The notes below the pieces were generated by a model. That model ran no database searches. It worked only from the letters and a program-made list of their open reading frames with translations, and had not been told where the DNA came from. From an uncultured Kiritimatiellota bacterium (lineage in GTDB: Bacteria > Verrucomicrobiota > Kiritimatiellia > RFP12 > DVOR01): a stretch of 64,000 nucleotides of DNA. The DNA is taken from contig CALXSE010000006.1 in NCBI GenBank assembly GCA_944391085.1, positions 1-64,000 on the forward strand, written 5' to 3'. This document shows, one piece after another, positions 14,867-23,726 of this stretch; within the stretch, counting starts at the first letter, position 1, and the number at the start of each line of letters is the position of its first letter. A program made the position numbers and the translations under genes.

Positions 14867-16648
14867 TCACAGCGTGGCGAGGGGCACGGGATGCCCGCCG
14901 GACAGGCGCGAGGCCTCGGCGGCGTAGGCCATGGCGTGGGCCTGGATGCTCGCGTGGAAACGCTCGGCGTAATAGGCGGGCGGCAGGGTGCGCAGGGCCA
15001 GCACCCAGTCGCGGAGGAGCCCGTCGTTGCCGACGACGTAGCCGCTCTCGTGCGTGGCGTTGCCGGTGTCGAGTGCGGCGTCCCAGCGGCGGTGCGTGCG
15101 GTCGGAGAAGCGGTAGACGTCGAGCGTGCGGGCGTTCCCGACGATCTCGCCGTCGGTGAGGAAGACGCGGGTCTCGCGGTCGCGGCCCCAGGTGTGGCTC
15201 TCCATGCAGTGCTGGACGGTGACGCCGCCCTCGAAGAGCAGGGTCACGACCTGGTGGTCGACCGCGTCGCTGCCGCAGGCGTAGACGCACCGGCCGTAAG
15301 GGCCCCCGCGGAGCTGGGCCTCGATGGCGGCGGGCGAGGCGTCGGGCAGGGCGTAATGGAGGTCGCGCCCCTCGCGCAGGAGCCTGATGGCCGAATAGGG
15401 GCAGGCGCGCTCGACGGCGGCGGGGCAGTCGAGGCAACGCGCCGCGGCGCCGGCCGGCGCGCACTCGGGGCGGAAGTGGCGAAGCCCGCCGAAGGACTGC
15501 GCCGAGACGCACCGCCGGCCGACCCACCAGGCGAAGAGGTCAAAGTCGTGGCTGCACTTCTGCACGATCATCGGCGTGGACTCGGCGGTATGGCCGAAGG
15601 GCCCGCGGCAGAAGGCGTGCGCGGCCTTGCGGTAGCCCACCGGCTCCAGGTGGCGGATGCTCACCAGGCGCCCGAGCGCGCCGCCGTGGATGAGCGCGGC
15701 GATCTTCTGGTAATACGGCGTGAAGCGCAGGATGTGCCCCACCTGCGCCAGGCGGCCGCTCCCGCGCACCGCCGCGTCGAGCCCCACGCACTCCTCCCAC
15801 GTCGCCCCGACGGGCTTCTCCAGCAACAGGTGCAGCCGCCGCCCCAGCGCCGCCTGCGCCGCCGGGAAGTGCAGCCGGTCCGGCAGCGCCACGATGGCCC
15901 CCTCCAGCCCCGGCGCGTCGAGCGCCTCCCGCCAATCGGCGAAGGCGGCCCCCGGCGGCAACCCCAGCCGCCCGGCCCACCGCGCGCGGAGCGCCGGGTC
16001 GGGCTCCGCCACCGCCGCCACCCGCAGGTCGCCGGGATGCTCGAGCGCCCACCGCGCGTAGACGCCGCCGCGGTAGCCCAGCCCCAGGATGGCCACGGAG
16101 AAGGGCCCGCGGTGGCGCATGGAGAACTCGCACCCGCAGTAGACCTGCCGGTACAGCCCCAGCTCCGCCGCGCGGCGGTTGGAATCCTGGAAGCCGCCCT
16201 GCTTCTTGAAGTCGTAGGGCGCGAAGGCCTCCCCGCCCACCTCGCGCCCGATGGCGTGGAGCAGCGCGCTGCGCTTGTGCGGCGAGACGGTGAGGCTCGT
16301 CGTGAAGGCCGCGCACCCCAGTTCCTCCCGCCGCGCCGCGGCGCGCGCCAGCGAAAAGCGGAAGCACCGCGCGCACCGCGCGCCGCCCTCCCGGCAGTCC
16401 TCGAAACCCTCGGCCACGGCCTCGCGCCAGGCCGCGTGGTCGGGCGCGTCCTCCACCAGCGCGACGCCCTCGGCCCGCGCCAGCCGCTCGGCGGCCTCCC
16501 GGCGGCGCAGGTACTCCGCGTGCGGGAAGAGGTTGGGGTTGAAGAAGAAGAGCACCGGCTCCCACCCGTCCGCCCGCAGCGCGCGCACGCAATGCGACGC
16601 GCAGACGCCGCAACACGTGTGCAGAAGCATCCTCCCCTTCGTTGCCAT
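14867..16648 (-). CDS. Fusion of QueH-type epoxyqueuosine reductase with a Gfo/Idh/MocA oxidoreductase
   Basis: Residues 1 to about 190 are QueH, the last enzyme of tRNA queuosine synthesis. They include HTCCGVCASHC, FFFNPNLFPHAEYLRR, GGARCARCFRFSL, FTTSLTVSPHK, YDFKKQGGFQDS and YRQVYCGCEFS, with all expected Cys pairs. Without any stop the frame continues into a complete NAD(P)-dependent dehydrogenase: VAILGLGYRGGVYARW (Rossmann motif), then LLLEKPVGATWEEC (the EKP motif) and a C-terminal substrate domain with extra Cys residues. An internal ATG at the junction (SMRHRGPF) could allow separate translation. The start at 16648 gives the canonical QueH N-terminus and lies six bases after a -10 box, so the mRNA is probably leaderless. 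The fusion is unusual; a lost stop codon or sequence error is an alternative. Confidence 0.85.
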   Translation of the reverse strand: MATKGRMLLHTCCGVCASHCVRALRADGWEPVLFFFNPNLFPHAEYLRRREAAERLARAEGVALVEDAPDHAAWREAVAEGFEDCREGGARCARCFRFSLARAAARREELGCAAFTTSLTVSPHKRSALLHAIGREVGGEAFAPYDFKKQGGFQDSNRRAAELGLYRQVYCGCEFSMRHRGPFSVAILGLGYRGGVYARWALEHPGDLRVAAVAEPDPALRARWAGRLGLPPGAAFADWREALDAPGLEGAIVALPDRLHFPAAQAALGRRLHLLLEKPVGATWEECVGLDAAVRGSGRLAQVGHILRFTPYYQKIAALIHGGALGRLVSIRHLEPVGYRKAAHAFCRGPFGHTAESTPMIVQKCSHDFDLFAWWVGRRCVSAQSFGGLRHFRPECAPAGAAARCLDCPAAVERACPYSAIRLLREGRDLHYALPDASPAAIEAQLRGGPYGRCVYACGSDAVDHQVVTLLFEGGVTVQHCMESHTWGRDRETRVFLTDGEIVGNARTLDVYRFSDRTHRRWDAALDTGNATHESGYVVGNDGLLRDWVLALRTLPPAYYAERFHASIQAHAMAYAAEASRLSGGHPVPLATL

Positions 16649-16654
16649 GGCCCT

Positions 16655-16663
16655 ATTGTAGCA
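16655..16663 (-). promoter_or_regulatory. Extended -10 promoter giving a leaderless queH-fusion mRNA
   Basis: On the minus strand TGC precedes TACAAT (16660-16655), and AGGGCC (6 nt) separates it from the ATG at 16648. There is no ribosome-binding site. Confidence 0.6.
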
Positions 16664-16688
16664 CAAGCGCCCCGCCGGGGGCGGGCCC

Positions 16689-19600
16689 TCAGGGCGCGAA
16701 GGGCGGCAGGGCGTCGATGAGGCGGAGGCTGTCGAGCGAGAGGGTCACCAGGCGCTTGACGAGGTCGGGGATGTGGCGCGGGTTTTCCGGCGCCCACAGA
16801 TTCGGGTCTTTGACGATGCCGCTCTTCGTGTCGGTGCTAATCTGATAGCGGTCGACCGCCCAGTCCAGGGGGCTGCGCCCGTTCACCTGGTAGCGGAAGG
16901 CCTCCTCGGGGATGCCGCGCAGCGTCAGCGTGCCGTTGACGACGAGGGTGGAGCGGTCTTTGCCGCCCTTCCCGCCGAAGCGCATCTTGACGATGCGCGT
17001 GTCGGAGAAGTCCCCCACCTCCTCCAGCGGGTAGGGTTTCAGCGCCTCGTAGTTCAGATGGAGCGCGGCCAACTGCCGCCCGATGTCGGCCGTCCGCCTG
17101 AAGTCCTCGCCGCGCCCCGCCAGCGGGATACGCGGCAGGGACTTCTTCAGGTTCGCCGCGAAGGCCTTCCGATAGCCCGGCTGGTGGAGGAAGCCATAGA
17201 CGTAGTAGAAAATCTCCTCCTTCGTCACCTCCGCCCCATACCGCCGCCGCGCCTGATCCAGAATCCAGTCGCTCACCCCGTCGTGCCGCACCAGCGTCCG
17301 CTTCCCGAAGAGGTCGACGTCCTTCTCCTCATACCAATACAGCGGGAAACATTGGCTCTTGCCGATGAACTCCAAGTCTGGCGTGATGTCCGTTACCAGA
17401 CAACTGAAGTCTTTCGTCACCCCCACGCCGCTCACGCAAATCACCACATTCTCCCCGCGCTCCCCCGTGGGGAAGAGTTTGGGGATTTGGTAACGACGCT
17501 GGTTCCACTTCTTGTCGTAATAGAGCCACTGGTTACTGAATGGACGAAACGCGGCCATGCGCACCTTCTCGTCATGGAAAGCGACTGTTTCTCCCATGAG
17601 TTTTGTCATTGTTGTTTGCAAGAAGTCCTTCTTGAATTGATAACATGAGGCATCTGCACCACTCTTGAGTCCACTGCTATTGACGACAAAGAAGCTTTGC
17701 CCCTCGGCGAATTTCTTCCCCGGCTCAAGTGGGATATAGGCGGCGAAGGTGTCGTTGCGTTGGTTGATCCAGTCGCCGTGGGCGTCGGGGGAGAGGGTCT
17801 GGGCGCCGTCGAGCCATTCCTTGGAGAGGAAGGAGCGGTACATGATGAGGTCGTGGAGTTTCTCCTCGCGGGTCTTGTAGTCGCCGATGTCGCGGTAGTG
17901 GATGGCGGCGTTGCCGTGGTGTTGGCCGTCGGGCAGGCGGACAAGGAGGAGGATGGAGATGGGTGTACGGCTTCCCTCGCCGAAAAGACCGTCACCCTCA
18001 CGTTTACGAACTTCTCCAGAGGTATTGCAATTCCCACGGAGATTATAGCAGTAGATTTCGTCGAACTCGCGGACGAGGCATCTCCGGAAACCGGCACCTG
18101 AGCCGGTGTCAAGCCACCCGCCGTTGGTGATGAAGCAGAGGATCCCGCCGCGCTCATTTTCGATGAGGTCGGAGGACCAACGGAAGGCTTTGATGTAAGA
18201 ATCGTAGAGGGAGTTCTTGTTGGTGGCGGTGGAGTTGGCAACGTAGGTTTCCTCGACGCGTTTTTCGAGGGCGGGGTAGGCCTCGCCCTTGGCGACGACA
18301 TAAGGCGGGTTGCCGACGATGACGGAGATGGGGGCGTTGTTTTGGGCGAGGATGCGCTCAGAGTTCTCGGCGAAGGCGCCGTCGTCCAGGAGGTCGCCGG
18401 GCTTGACCTGGCGCATGCGGAAGGTGTCGGCGAGGACGATGCCGGGGAAGGGGGCGTATCTTTCCTTGCGCCCGGCGCGGTCGTGGAAGACGTTCTCGAT
18501 GTTGACGGCGGCGATGTAGTAGGAGAGGAGGACGATCTCGTTGGCGTGGAGCTCGGCGGCGTATTTGCGGTAGAGGTCGGCGTCGCGGATGAGGGCGAGG
18601 TCTTTCTGGAGGAGTCGGGCGATGAAGGTGCCGGTGCCGGTGAAGGGGTCGAGGATGTGGACGCCCCTGTCGGAGAGGCGGCGGCCGAAGTGGGCGCGGA
18701 GGGCGTCGTCGGCGGAGCGGAGGATGAAGTCGACGGCCTCGATGGGGGTGAAGACGATGCCGAGCTTATCGGCGATGCCGGGGAAGGCTGCGGCGAAGAA
18801 GGTGTCGTAGAGGGTGCGGATGACCTCGAGCTTGCCGTCGGCGCTCCGGATGTCGCCGACGCGGGTTCGGACGTCCTCGTAGAAGTTTTTGAGGGTCTTG
18901 CGGTCTTCGGGGGTGTCGAGGGCGTCGAGGAGGTCGGCGGCGGAGTCGAGTGCGTGGGAGACGGGGTTGTGGGCGGTGAAGCCGTTGGCGCCGAAGAGGG
19001 CGTCGAAGATGGGGCCGGTGAGGCGCTGCTGGACGAGCATGACGCGGGCGTCCTCCTCGGAGACGGCGGCGTAGACGGCGGTCTGGAGGAGTGCGTGGAA
19101 GCGGCGGAAGGCGTCGGCGGCCCTGGGGTCGGCGTCGCAGCGGGCGCGGAGGGCGGCGGTCTGGCGGGCGGCGATGGCGGCAACGTCGGCGGCCCAGCGC
19201 TCGAAGTAGGCGCGGTCGCCGCATTTCTCGACGATGCGGCCGTAGAGGAGGTGGCGGTATTGCTCCAGTTTCTCGGGGATGCGGAGGTCAAACTCGCCCT
19301 GCACGAGGTTTTCGCCGCCAGAAGGCGCGCCGCCCTCGTCGTCGAGCCCCGTGCTGATGGTGATGGCGGGGGGCTCGTCGTCGCCGGGGGCATCGATGAT
19401 GGGCCCGTCGTCGCCGGGGATGGGGGCGGTGGGGTCGATGGTCTCGGATTTGGTGCGGTCGAAGCGGAGTTTGTTGATGGTGGCCTCGAAGCGCTCGTCG
19501 TGGGCGCGCAAGGCGTTGAGGACGGTCCAGACGACGCCGAAGGTGTCGGAGTCGTCGAGGACGGCCTCGGGGGATTTGCCGGCGGGGACGACGACGGGGA

Positions 19601-21410
19601 TGACGATGTAGCCGTAGCGTTTGCCGGGGGCCTTGCGCATGACGCGGCCGACGGATTGGACGACGTCGATCTGTGAGTTGCGGCGGGAGAGGAAGAGGAC
19701 GGCGTCGAGGGAGGGGACGTCGACGCCCTCGGAGAGGCAGCGGACGTTGGTGAGCAGGCGGCAGCCGTCGCCGGCCCCGGCCTTGAGCCAGGAGAGGGCG
19801 TTGCCGCGGTCGAGGGCGCCCATGGCGCCGTCGACGTGCCGGGCGTCGACGCGCAGGGGGGCGTTGAAGCGGGGGTCGGCGGCGAAGCGCCGGAAGAGCG
19901 CGGTGGTGGCCCGGGAGGTCGCGATGGTGCGGCAGAAGGCGACGGCGCGGCGGGCGGGGACGCCGTCGGCGGCGGTGAGGAGGGGGGAATCCGTGAGGCG
20001 CTTGGCGAGGGCGTTGATGCAGCCGAGGAGCTTGACGGCGGTGGTGCGGCCGTCGTCGTTCCGGGATTCGAGGGCCTTGCGCTCGGCGTCGGTGAGGGCG
20101 TCGTAGGGGGAGTCGCCCTCGGGGAGGCTGTCCTCGGGGAGGGTGAGGACGAGGACCTTGTAGTCGGCGAGCCAGCCGTCCTTGACGGCCTGTCCGAAGC
20201 CGATGCGGTAGAAGACCTCGCCGTAGAGCGCGGGGTCGTCCATGGAGCAGATCTGGATGGAGGCCTCCCTGGCCTTTGCCTTGGCGGCGGGGGCGTAGAG
20301 GCGCGGGGTGGCGGTCATGTAGAGGCGGCGGCGGGCAAGGAGGTTGGCGTCGCTGTGGATGCGGACGAAGGCGGGCTCCTTGACGTCGATGGCGCCGGTG
20401 GTGCGGTGGGCCTCGTCGCAGAGGGCGAAGTCGAAGGCGAAGGCCTCTCGGCCCAGTTCCCGCTGGGCCTGTTCGACGGCGCCGATGGATTGGTAGGTGG
20501 AGAAGACGACGGTGAGGTCGCCGGGGTGGGCCGCGCGGAGGGCGCGGATGCGCGCGGCGATGGCCTTGGCGTCGGTGGTGGGCGGGAGGGCGAGGGAGTT
20601 TGGGTTCGCGTCGGGGGCGTCGTCGTCGCTTCCCCGGCGGTGGGCCTTGGCGTCGGAGCAGACGCAGACGGCGCGGAGGGGGCGCGCGGCGTCCTCGCTC
20701 CAGGCGATGAGGGTTTGGTTGAGGAGGGCGATGGAGGGGACGAGGAAGAGGGCAAGGCCGCCCTGCGGGCATTCGTTCTCCAGGATGCGCAGGGCGGTGA
20801 GGGTCTTGCCGGTGCCGCAGGCCATGATGAGCTGGCCTCGGTCGTGGGCGGCGAAGTGTACGTGGGCGGCGTCGCGCGCGGCCTCCTGGTAGTCGCGCAG
20901 GGGGCGCGGCCGGACGAGGGGGCCGTCGGCAAGACCGGCCAGGACGGCCCAGTCGACCGCCCACCCGTCCATCTCGGCGCGCGTGATGAGCTGGACGGGG
21001 ATGGCCCAGCCCACAAGGGTGGCCTCGGCGTGCGGGCCCCAGGCGTCGGTGGAGGCGAAGACCATGCCGTGGTCAAAGGCGCGCGGGGCGCCGTGGAAGG
21101 GGACGGCCTTGCCGAGGGTGGCCAGGAAGGTGTCGACGTCGGGCTTGGAGACGGCGTGGCCCTGGGCGTAGCATTTGGCCTGAATACCATAGAGTTTGCC
21201 GAAGACGTCCTCGGCCACCAGGTCGATGCCGACGTCGTGCCCCCAGCCGAGCTCATTCCAGTGCCACACGTGGCGGAAGCGGCCGCGGTAGACGGGGGCC
21301 CGGAGGAGGATGTTCTTGACGAGCGCCTCGAAGGCCGCCCCCATGGCCGCAAGGTTCCCCTGCGCCTCCTCGCGGAAGCGCGCCAACACTTCATCCAACG
21401 TCATGCCCAT
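16689..21410 (-). CDS. Type ISP-like single-chain restriction-modification enzyme (nuclease-helicase-methyltransferase)
   Basis: The product is 1573 residues, the usual size for LlaGI/LlaBIII-type enzymes. In order: an Mrr-like nuclease domain with D63 and QAK 77-79 (GIDLVAEDVFGKLYGIQAKC); a superfamily 2 helicase with ACGTGKTLTAL near 198, CDEAHRTTG near 332 and QSVGRVMRK; an N6-adenine methyltransferase with DPFTGTGTF near 920 and NPPYVVAKG near 1033; and a C-terminal target-recognition region. Such enzymes methylate one strand of an asymmetric site and translocate to cut unmodified DNA. ATG 21410 is preceded by GGAGA; the frame stays open much further upstream but only through the leader RNA and opposite-strand genes. 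Parts of the recognition region (about 17330-17720 and 17985-18060) are AT-richer than the rest. Expression is probably controlled by the attenuator-like leader. Confidence 0.9.
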   Translation of the reverse strand: MGMTLDEVLARFREEAQGNLAAMGAAFEALVKNILLRAPVYRGRFRHVWHWNELGWGHDVGIDLVAEDVFGKLYGIQAKCYAQGHAVSKPDVDTFLATLGKAVPFHGAPRAFDHGMVFASTDAWGPHAEATLVGWAIPVQLITRAEMDGWAVDWAVLAGLADGPLVRPRPLRDYQEAARDAAHVHFAAHDRGQLIMACGTGKTLTALRILENECPQGGLALFLVPSIALLNQTLIAWSEDAARPLRAVCVCSDAKAHRRGSDDDAPDANPNSLALPPTTDAKAIAARIRALRAAHPGDLTVVFSTYQSIGAVEQAQRELGREAFAFDFALCDEAHRTTGAIDVKEPAFVRIHSDANLLARRRLYMTATPRLYAPAAKAKAREASIQICSMDDPALYGEVFYRIGFGQAVKDGWLADYKVLVLTLPEDSLPEGDSPYDALTDAERKALESRNDDGRTTAVKLLGCINALAKRLTDSPLLTAADGVPARRAVAFCRTIATSRATTALFRRFAADPRFNAPLRVDARHVDGAMGALDRGNALSWLKAGAGDGCRLLTNVRCLSEGVDVPSLDAVLFLSRRNSQIDVVQSVGRVMRKAPGKRYGYIVIPVVVPAGKSPEAVLDDSDTFGVVWTVLNALRAHDERFEATINKLRFDRTKSETIDPTAPIPGDDGPIIDAPGDDEPPAITISTGLDDEGGAPSGGENLVQGEFDLRIPEKLEQYRHLLYGRIVEKCGDRAYFERWAADVAAIAARQTAALRARCDADPRAADAFRRFHALLQTAVYAAVSEEDARVMLVQQRLTGPIFDALFGANGFTAHNPVSHALDSAADLLDALDTPEDRKTLKNFYEDVRTRVGDIRSADGKLEVIRTLYDTFFAAAFPGIADKLGIVFTPIEAVDFILRSADDALRAHFGRRLSDRGVHILDPFTGTGTFIARLLQKDLALIRDADLYRKYAAELHANEIVLLSYYIAAVNIENVFHDRAGRKERYAPFPGIVLADTFRMRQVKPGDLLDDGAFAENSERILAQNNAPISVIVGNPPYVVAKGEAYPALEKRVEETYVANSTATNKNSLYDSYIKAFRWSSDLIENERGGILCFITNGGWLDTGSGAGFRRCLVREFDEIYCYNLRGNCNTSGEVRKREGDGLFGEGSRTPISILLLVRLPDGQHHGNAAIHYRDIGDYKTREEKLHDLIMYRSFLSKEWLDGAQTLSPDAHGDWINQRNDTFAAYIPLEPGKKFAEGQSFFVVNSSGLKSGADASCYQFKKDFLQTTMTKLMGETVAFHDEKVRMAAFRPFSNQWLYYDKKWNQRRYQIPKLFPTGERGENVVICVSGVGVTKDFSCLVTDITPDLEFIGKSQCFPLYWYEEKDVDLFGKRTLVRHDGVSDWILDQARRRYGAEVTKEEIFYYVYGFLHQPGYRKAFAANLKKSLPRIPLAGRGEDFRRTADIGRQLAALHLNYEALKPYPLEEVGDFSDTRIVKMRFGGKGGKDRSTLVVNGTLTLRGIPEEAFRYQVNGRSPLDWAVDRYQISTDTKSGIVKDPNLWAPENPRHIPDLVKRLVTLSLDSLRLIDALPPFAP

Positions 21411-21444
21411 GGCCCGGTCTCCGTCGCGCCCCGGGCCGAAGCCG

Positions 21445-21522
21445 AAAAAAGGCGCGCATCCTTTCACGTATTCATCGGAGGCTTGCGACGGCCTAGAATC
21501 CACACGTGAAAGGAGGCGCGCC
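21445..21522 (-). terminator. Intrinsic terminator inside the leader of the type ISP gene
   Basis: The arms GGCGCGCCTCCTTTCACG (21522-21505) and CGTGAAAGGATGCGCGCC (21468-21451) form a stem with one internal mismatch, followed by TTTTTT (21450-21445). It lies 34 bp before the ATG of the gene it precedes, so it must be read through or prevented from folding for expression. The upstream GAGGCGCGCC at 21539-21530 is the competing strand. Confidence 0.75.
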
Positions 21523-21634
21523 AAATGACGGCGCGCCTCGCCAAACACGTTGTCGGATTCATAGAAGGTCGCAATTTCCGATGAGACAACCTGTTTGCGC
21601 AAAGCGCAATCAAACCGCGGCTCCCCCGCGGCGT
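21445..21634 (-). ncRNA. Candidate structured leader RNA, copy B (terminator form)
   Basis: This minus-strand leader of the restriction gene is homologous to 182-362. It keeps the hairpin with purine pentaloop (CCGCGG 21631-21626, GGGAG, CCGCGG 21620-21615), the second hairpin (TTGCGC/GCGCAA 21609-21595), and the bulged stem (GTTG 21590-21587 plus TCGG 21581-21578 with CCGA/CAAC 21556-21549). It also keeps the single-stranded ACGTGTTTGGCGA. GAGGCGCGCC (21539-21530) can pair perfectly with GGCGCGCCTC (21522-21513), or 21522-21505 can pair with 21468-21451, an 18-nt arm with one mismatch followed by six T. These are the antiterminator and terminator states of an attenuator. Its reading frame is not conserved with copy A, so it is not coding. 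Confidence 0.65.
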
Positions 21635-21640
21635 GCCCAT

Positions 21641-21649
21641 AGGATAGCA
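21641..21649 (-). promoter_or_regulatory. Extended -10 promoter of leader RNA copy B
   Basis: On the minus strand TGC precedes TATCCT (21646-21641), placing the transcript start at about 21634. The position relative to the RNA is identical to that of the promoter at 167-175. The remaining bases up to about 21760 are GC-rich, and I see no gene in them. Confidence 0.55.
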
Positions 21650-21762
21650 AAACGCGCCCTCCCGCGCCGAGCCCGCCCCACCCCGCCGGCCCCCGGGCGC
21701 GCCCGGGCCGCGCGGCGCCGCCCACGGCCGTATCCGGCGCGGCGGCGGGCCACGGAGGAGGG

Positions 21763-21792
21763 TTGAGTTTTCCCCACGGGATATGGTAAACT
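21763..21792 (+). promoter_or_regulatory. Promoter of the cytochrome c gene
   Basis: TTGAGT at 21763-21768 and TAAACT at 21787-21792 are 18 bp apart, with TGG directly before the -10. The leader to the ATG at 21822 is about 23 nt and carries GGAGG. Confidence 0.55.
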
Positions 21793-21821
21793 GCCCTTAT
21801 CAAGTCGTTGGAGGACACACG

Positions 21822-23708
21822 ATGAAGCGTCTGTTGGTTTTCGCCTGTCTGCTTGGGCTCGCCGCGGCGGCCCGCGCCGAGTATCTGTTGCCCGAGACCC
21901 TCTGCCTCATGCCCGGGGGGGATGCCCTGCTCGTTGGCGAGAAGGGCGCGGGGAAGGCCTCGGTGCGCGATTTCCAGGGCAAGGAGCTGCGCGCCTACGA
22001 GGCGGTGAGGAAGAGCGGCGGCTTCCTGGGGCTCTTCGCGGAGGAGACGCCGCTCCCCGTGACCGGCGCGACCGCCGCGCCCGACGGCACCGTCTTCTAC
22101 ACCGCCGACGACGGCAACGCGGGGCGGCTGTACCGCCAGGACGGCGCCTTCGTCGTGACGGGCAACTGCCCGATGACGCCGACCGTCTCGCCCGACGGCA
22201 AGTATGTCTACGTCTGCAACCGCTTCGACGACAACGTGCAGAAGTACGACGCCAAGACGTTGGAGCTGCTGGCGACGGCCCCGGCGGTGCGCGAGGCCAA
22301 CGGGTGCGCGCTGGGCAAGGACGGCAAGCTGCTCTTCGTCATCAACATGCTCCCGGCGGACACCGCCGAGCCGGTGAAGTACGTGGCCGCCAAGGTCACC
22401 GTGGTGGACGCGGCGAGCTTCAAGGTGCTGGACAACGTGCATCTGCCCGACGGCTCCACCGGCGTGCGCGGCATCGCCGCCTCGCCCGACGGCAAGTTCG
22501 TCTACCTCACCCACACGCAGGCGCGCTACCAGCTGCCCACCACCCAGCTCGAGCGCGGCTGGATGAACACCGCCGCCCTCTCCATCTTCGACGGCGAGAC
22601 GGGCAAGTACGTGAACACCGTGCTGCTGGACGACGTGGATCTGGGCGCGGCCAACCCCTGGGGCGTCGCCGTCTCGCCCGACGGCAAGACCCTCGTCGTC
22701 GCCCACGCGGGCTCGCGCGACGTGAACGTCATCGACCGCGCGAAGCTGCACGAGCGCCTCGACCGGGCCGCCGCCGGCGAGCAGGTCACCGCCGTCACCC
22801 GCTCCGCCGCCGAGGTGCACAACGACCTCTCCTTCCTCTCGGGCATCCGCTTCCGGGTGTCGGTGGAGCCCGACGGGCCGCGCGGCATCGTCGCCACCGA
22901 CGACAAGGCCTACGTGGTCTGCCACTTCGCCGACGCCCTGGTGGAGATCCCCTTCAAGGAACGCGTGGTCCAGCCCGTCACCCACGCCCTCAACGGCACG
23001 CTCATCGACCTCTCCAAAGACCCCGTCCTGCGCGGCGAGATGCTCTTCAACGACGGCACCAAGTGCTTCCAGCTGTGGCAGAGCTGCGCCAGCTGCCACC
23101 CCGACGGCCGCGTCGACGGCCTGAACTGGGACCTCATGAACGACGGCATCGGCAACCCCAAGCAGACCAAGAGCCTCTACCTCTCGCGCTGGACGCCGCC
23201 GACCATGATCACCGGCATCCGCAAGGACATGTTCCACTGCAACCGGGCCGGCTTCCACCACATCCAGTTCTACGACGCCGCGGAGGAGGACGCCAAGTGC
23301 ATCGACGCCTACGTCATGTCCATGAAGCCCGTCGCCTCCCCCTATGACCGCCCCGAAAACGCCGAGGCCATCGCCCGCGGCAAGGCCCTCTTCATGGATC
23401 CCAACAAGGCCGACTGCGCCAGCTGCCACCTGCCCGACCGTTACTTCACCGCCGCCGTCGACCCCGAGGACGGCGCGAAGTCCAAGCTCTACGACCTCGG
23501 CCTCGGCACCCGCGACGAGCTGGGCCAGGAGTTCGACGTGCCCACCCTCCGCGAGGTCTGGCGCACCGCGCCCTACCTCTACGACGGCCGCGCCGCGGAC
23601 ATGACCGCCGTGCTGAAGGCCTGGAACCCCGCCGACCAGCACGGCATCACCTCCGACCTCACCGAGCAGGAGCTCAAGGATCTGGAGCTCTACATCCTCT
23701 CCCTCTGA
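21822..23708 (+). CDS. Exported beta-propeller protein with two cytochrome c haem sites
   Basis: The 628-residue protein starts with a signal peptide (MKRLLVFACLLGLAAAARA). Residues about 90-400 carry repeated YVTN-type propeller motifs such as VSPDGKYVYVCNR, ASPDGKFVYLTH and VSPDGKTLVVAHAGSRDVNVID. The C-terminal part has two haem-attachment sites, CASCHPDGR near 423 and CASCHLPDR near 533, laid out as in di-haem cytochrome c peroxidase/MauG-like modules, with PTLREVWRTAPYLYDGRA near the end. The electron-transfer or peroxidase role is in the periplasm and the substrate is unknown. The start at 21822 follows GGAGGACACACG; an earlier ATG at 21783 overlaps the -10 box and is rejected. Confidence 0.85.
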   Translation: MKRLLVFACLLGLAAAARAEYLLPETLCLMPGGDALLVGEKGAGKASVRDFQGKELRAYEAVRKSGGFLGLFAEETPLPVTGATAAPDGTVFYTADDGNAGRLYRQDGAFVVTGNCPMTPTVSPDGKYVYVCNRFDDNVQKYDAKTLELLATAPAVREANGCALGKDGKLLFVINMLPADTAEPVKYVAAKVTVVDAASFKVLDNVHLPDGSTGVRGIAASPDGKFVYLTHTQARYQLPTTQLERGWMNTAALSIFDGETGKYVNTVLLDDVDLGAANPWGVAVSPDGKTLVVAHAGSRDVNVIDRAKLHERLDRAAAGEQVTAVTRSAAEVHNDLSFLSGIRFRVSVEPDGPRGIVATDDKAYVVCHFADALVEIPFKERVVQPVTHALNGTLIDLSKDPVLRGEMLFNDGTKCFQLWQSCASCHPDGRVDGLNWDLMNDGIGNPKQTKSLYLSRWTPPTMITGIRKDMFHCNRAGFHHIQFYDAAEEDAKCIDAYVMSMKPVASPYDRPENAEAIARGKALFMDPNKADCASCHLPDRYFTAAVDPEDGAKSKLYDLGLGTRDELGQEFDVPTLREVWRTAPYLYDGRAADMTAVLKAWNPADQHGITSDLTEQELKDLELYILSL

Positions 23709-23726
23709 CCCAGGAGCGCCCCAACC

